Of a stretch of 34,222 nucleotides of DNA, positions 33,501-34,222 are shown one piece after another. Numbering within the stretch: position 1 is the first letter of the stretch; each line of letters starts with the position of its first letter. The notes below the pieces were generated by a model. That model made no database searches and was not told where the DNA came from. It saw only the letters and a program-made list of their open reading frames with translations. This DNA is from an uncultured Clostridia bacterium (GTDB lineage Bacteria > Bacillota > Clostridia > Christensenellales > Aristaeellaceae): positions 1-34,222 of the forward strand of contig CAMNEH010000018.1 of the NCBI GenBank assembly GCA_946536315.1, given 5' to 3'. A program made the translations under genes and the position numbers.

Positions 33501-34075
33501 CCTATGAGGCGGAGCTTGCTCGATACAATGAGCTGACCGCCCAGCGCGATGATCTTCTGAAGGCCAAATCGGACCTTGAAAGCCTGATCAAACGCCTGCT
33601 GCATCAGATGGAAGGCATATTCACTGCGGAATTTGCCAAGCTGGCGGCGTATTTCAAAGAAACCTTCGTCCGGCTATTCGGCGGAGGGCATGCAGAATTG
33701 ACACTGGCGGAGGCCGACGATCCTCTCAACTGCGGCATCGAGATCACCGCGCAGCCGCCCGGCAAAAAGCTGCAGCTGTTATCTCTGCTCTCCGGCGGCG
33801 AGCGCGCGCTGACAGCCATTGCGATCCTTTTCGCGATGCTGAAGCTGAAACCGACGCCGTTCTGTATTCTCGATGAGATCGAGGCAGCGCTGGATGATTC
33901 CAACATTTCCAATTTTGCCGATTATCTGAGCGAATACGCCAAAACGACCCAGTTCGTCGTCGTGACTCACCGCAAAGGGACGATGGAAAGCTGTGATACG
34001 CTCTATGGCGTAGCGATGGAAGAGCAGGGCATTTCACGAATGGTATCGGTCAATCTTGCGGACTATCCCAACTGA
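30518..34075 (+). CDS. smc: Chromosome segregation protein SMC
   Basis: A 1185-residue condensin subunit of normal length. N-terminal ATPase half with GPNGSGKSN at 31-39, long coiled coil, hinge at about 520-660 (GVHGVLARLIDV to MTGGTT), second coiled coil, then the C-terminal half with LSGGERALTA from 1091 and Walker B DEIEAALDD from 1119. It dimerises and works with ScpA and ScpB to organise and separate chromosomes. The ATG overlaps the rnc stop (ATGA); the longer frame reaching back into rnc is rejected. ftsY follows. Confidence 0.97.
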   Translation: MKLKKLELNGFKSFADRTEIVFNDGITGIVGPNGSGKSNIGDAVRWALGEQSPKTLRGAKMEDVIFGGTQKRKRSSYCEVSLLFDNEDGKLKSAFSEVCVTRRVYRDGDSEYMLNHVACRLKDIQELFRDTGIGREGYSLIGQGRIDEILSQKSEDRRQIFEEAAGIMTYRVRKEEAERKLNRTTENLSRVYDIIDEIEKHLSRLGAEAEIAKEYRTLFERMRFLEANLFLVRSDRLNERIQQLTVSLESLRDAQLTDEARLSTLNEQRETIDQELTAAEQSVSAARLTYSAQLQETHDAELRAERIQHELEQATNDRDQAISRQEAFKAELHQLSNQLTRDQEAHQRLTRQVSQTHAALDVLVQASSQAQQQADSAEDALNQHKSAILASVRQQANIREAQSRQSAIREQMARRVEELDASIASLQSQYALLTAQTDQDNSEYDAAVRELSAIQEKYDTILGRLKSLAQTAGTLNSEAQKKNVALQADRSRLRLMEEMSRDMTGYQQSVKKALDYAQRMPGVHGVLARLIDVPAELETAIDMALGGALQNIVTDNENTAKQIIDYLRVNRLGRATFLPVSTIRSRVLSAEERRLLTMPGCLGAASELISFKNEFRGIVENLLGRTVIADTLDHGIPIMRAGRHAFRLVTLNGDVMHSGGSMTGGTTQSRTVSLLGREREIKELRESIELQSARLRQMNEELSLLGEQNNQASQEQADTLKALQEAQIAAARLKERLQADRQDTEQVHGRLQETEAARAQLSASIEEIDADLRQSAINAEQSENRQEMEQQTDRLQEEMLTKRSEAERARNAVTDGQLKLNSLTHDTDSLSRNIRTAQARAEDHTRRLNELQTRLQTLSASIQTLSDSAREASDSVTRLKQQHTASLTVVEDLDRHRADRLNAQRELMRALEDAHRQSETDNQRVHKAELSLSKAQNDLSQMTDHLLNAYDLSYADAVQYRSETPLEMGKADQEVAALRTRIREMGSANTASIEAYEAELARYNELTAQRDDLLKAKSDLESLIKRLLHQMEGIFTAEFAKLAAYFKETFVRLFGGGHAELTLAEADDPLNCGIEITAQPPGKKLQLLSLLSGGERALTAIAILFAMLKLKPTPFCILDEIEAALDDSNISNFADYLSEYAKTTQFVVVTHRKGTMESCDTLYGVAMEEQGISRMVSVNLADYPN

Positions 34076-34089
34076 CAAGGAGGCAGCTC

Positions 34090-34222
34090 ATGGCTGGATT
34101 TTTTGCCCGGCTGAAGGACGGGCTCAAGAAAACCCGCGAACGCTTCACCAAGGATGTCGACACGCTGGTCGAAAACACGCCTGTGATCGATGAGGATTTT
34201 TATGAGGAACTGACGGATATCC
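34090..34222 (+). CDS. ftsY: Signal recognition particle receptor FtsY, N-terminal fragment
   Basis: Only the first 44 residues are in the window. The start MAGFFARLKDGLKKTRERF and the IDEDFYEEL segment match the membrane-targeting helix and N domain start of FtsY, which receives SRP-ribosome complexes at the membrane. AAGGAGG lies 5 bases before the ATG, 14 bases after the smc stop. The smc-ftsY order supports the call. The GTPase part lies beyond the edge. Confidence 0.9.
   Translation, partial: MAGFFARLKDGLKKTRERFTKDVDTLVENTPVIDEDFYEELTDI

Overview
This 34.2 kb stretch looks like core chromosome from an anaerobic member of the Bacillota, most likely class Clostridia and moderately GC-rich. 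The evidence is a class III (oxygen-sensitive, glycyl-radical) ribonucleotide reductase with NrdR boxes, several families typical of this phylum (DUF896, DUF1934, DUF5711, TIGR03905 TSCPD, GtrA-fused GT2), a clostridial-type cellobiose phosphorylase, Gram-positive-style AGGAGG ribosome binding sites, and the order plsX-acpP-rnc-smc-ftsY. I cannot name the genus. I see no insertion sequence, prophage, CRISPR array, tRNA or rRNA gene.

Layout. (1) 1-126, minus: the 5' part of the RNase P RNA gene rnpB, cut by the window edge, with its promoter. (2) 265-8219, plus: a surface/envelope block holding a degenerate M1-peptidase-like membrane protein, a GT2-GtrA glycosyltransferase, a NAGPA-type phosphodiester glycosidase, an Lgt-like membrane protein, DUF896, an ECF sigma factor with a membrane-anchored partner, DUF1934, an unrecognised protein and a metallo-beta-lactamase-fold hydrolase, followed by a terminator. 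(3) 8292-11844, plus: tandem NrdR boxes, then an nrdD fused to a glutaredoxin-like domain, then trxB; together these suggest an NADPH-TrxB-redoxin-NrdD electron path for making dNTPs. (4) 14875-11816, minus: a LexA-like XRE-S24 regulator, anmK (wall-sugar recycling) and birA. (5) 15067-19043, plus: cellobiose phosphorylase, a NUDIX ADP-ribose pyrophosphatase, a GNAT acetyltransferase, a TSCPD protein and a 39-residue membrane peptide. (6) 26876-19048, minus: DUF5711, hemW, a five-repeat SH3b secreted protein, secA and recQ. (7) 27053-34222, plus: rplS with a structured leader and terminator, rnz, then plsX-acpP-rnc-smc and the start of ftsY.

Many genes are tightly coupled by ATGA or TAATG overlaps (nagpa/lgt-like/DUF896, anmK/birA, nudix/GNAT, TSCPD/small peptide, DUF5711/hemW, secA/recQ, rnc/smc). 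Both convergent junctions (trxB/birA and small peptide/recQ) have essentially no spacer, so their transcripts probably overlap at the 3' ends.

Most of the window is housekeeping. The points most worth a second look are the NrdD-glutaredoxin fusion under NrdR boxes, the inactivated M1-peptidase-like protein and the motif-poor Lgt paralogue in one envelope block, a RecQ lacking room for the winged-helix domain, the S24 regulator with a palindrome inside its own promoter, and the unrecognised 179-residue protein. I found no clear evidence of a wholly new system. Family assignments come from reading motifs, not from database searches.
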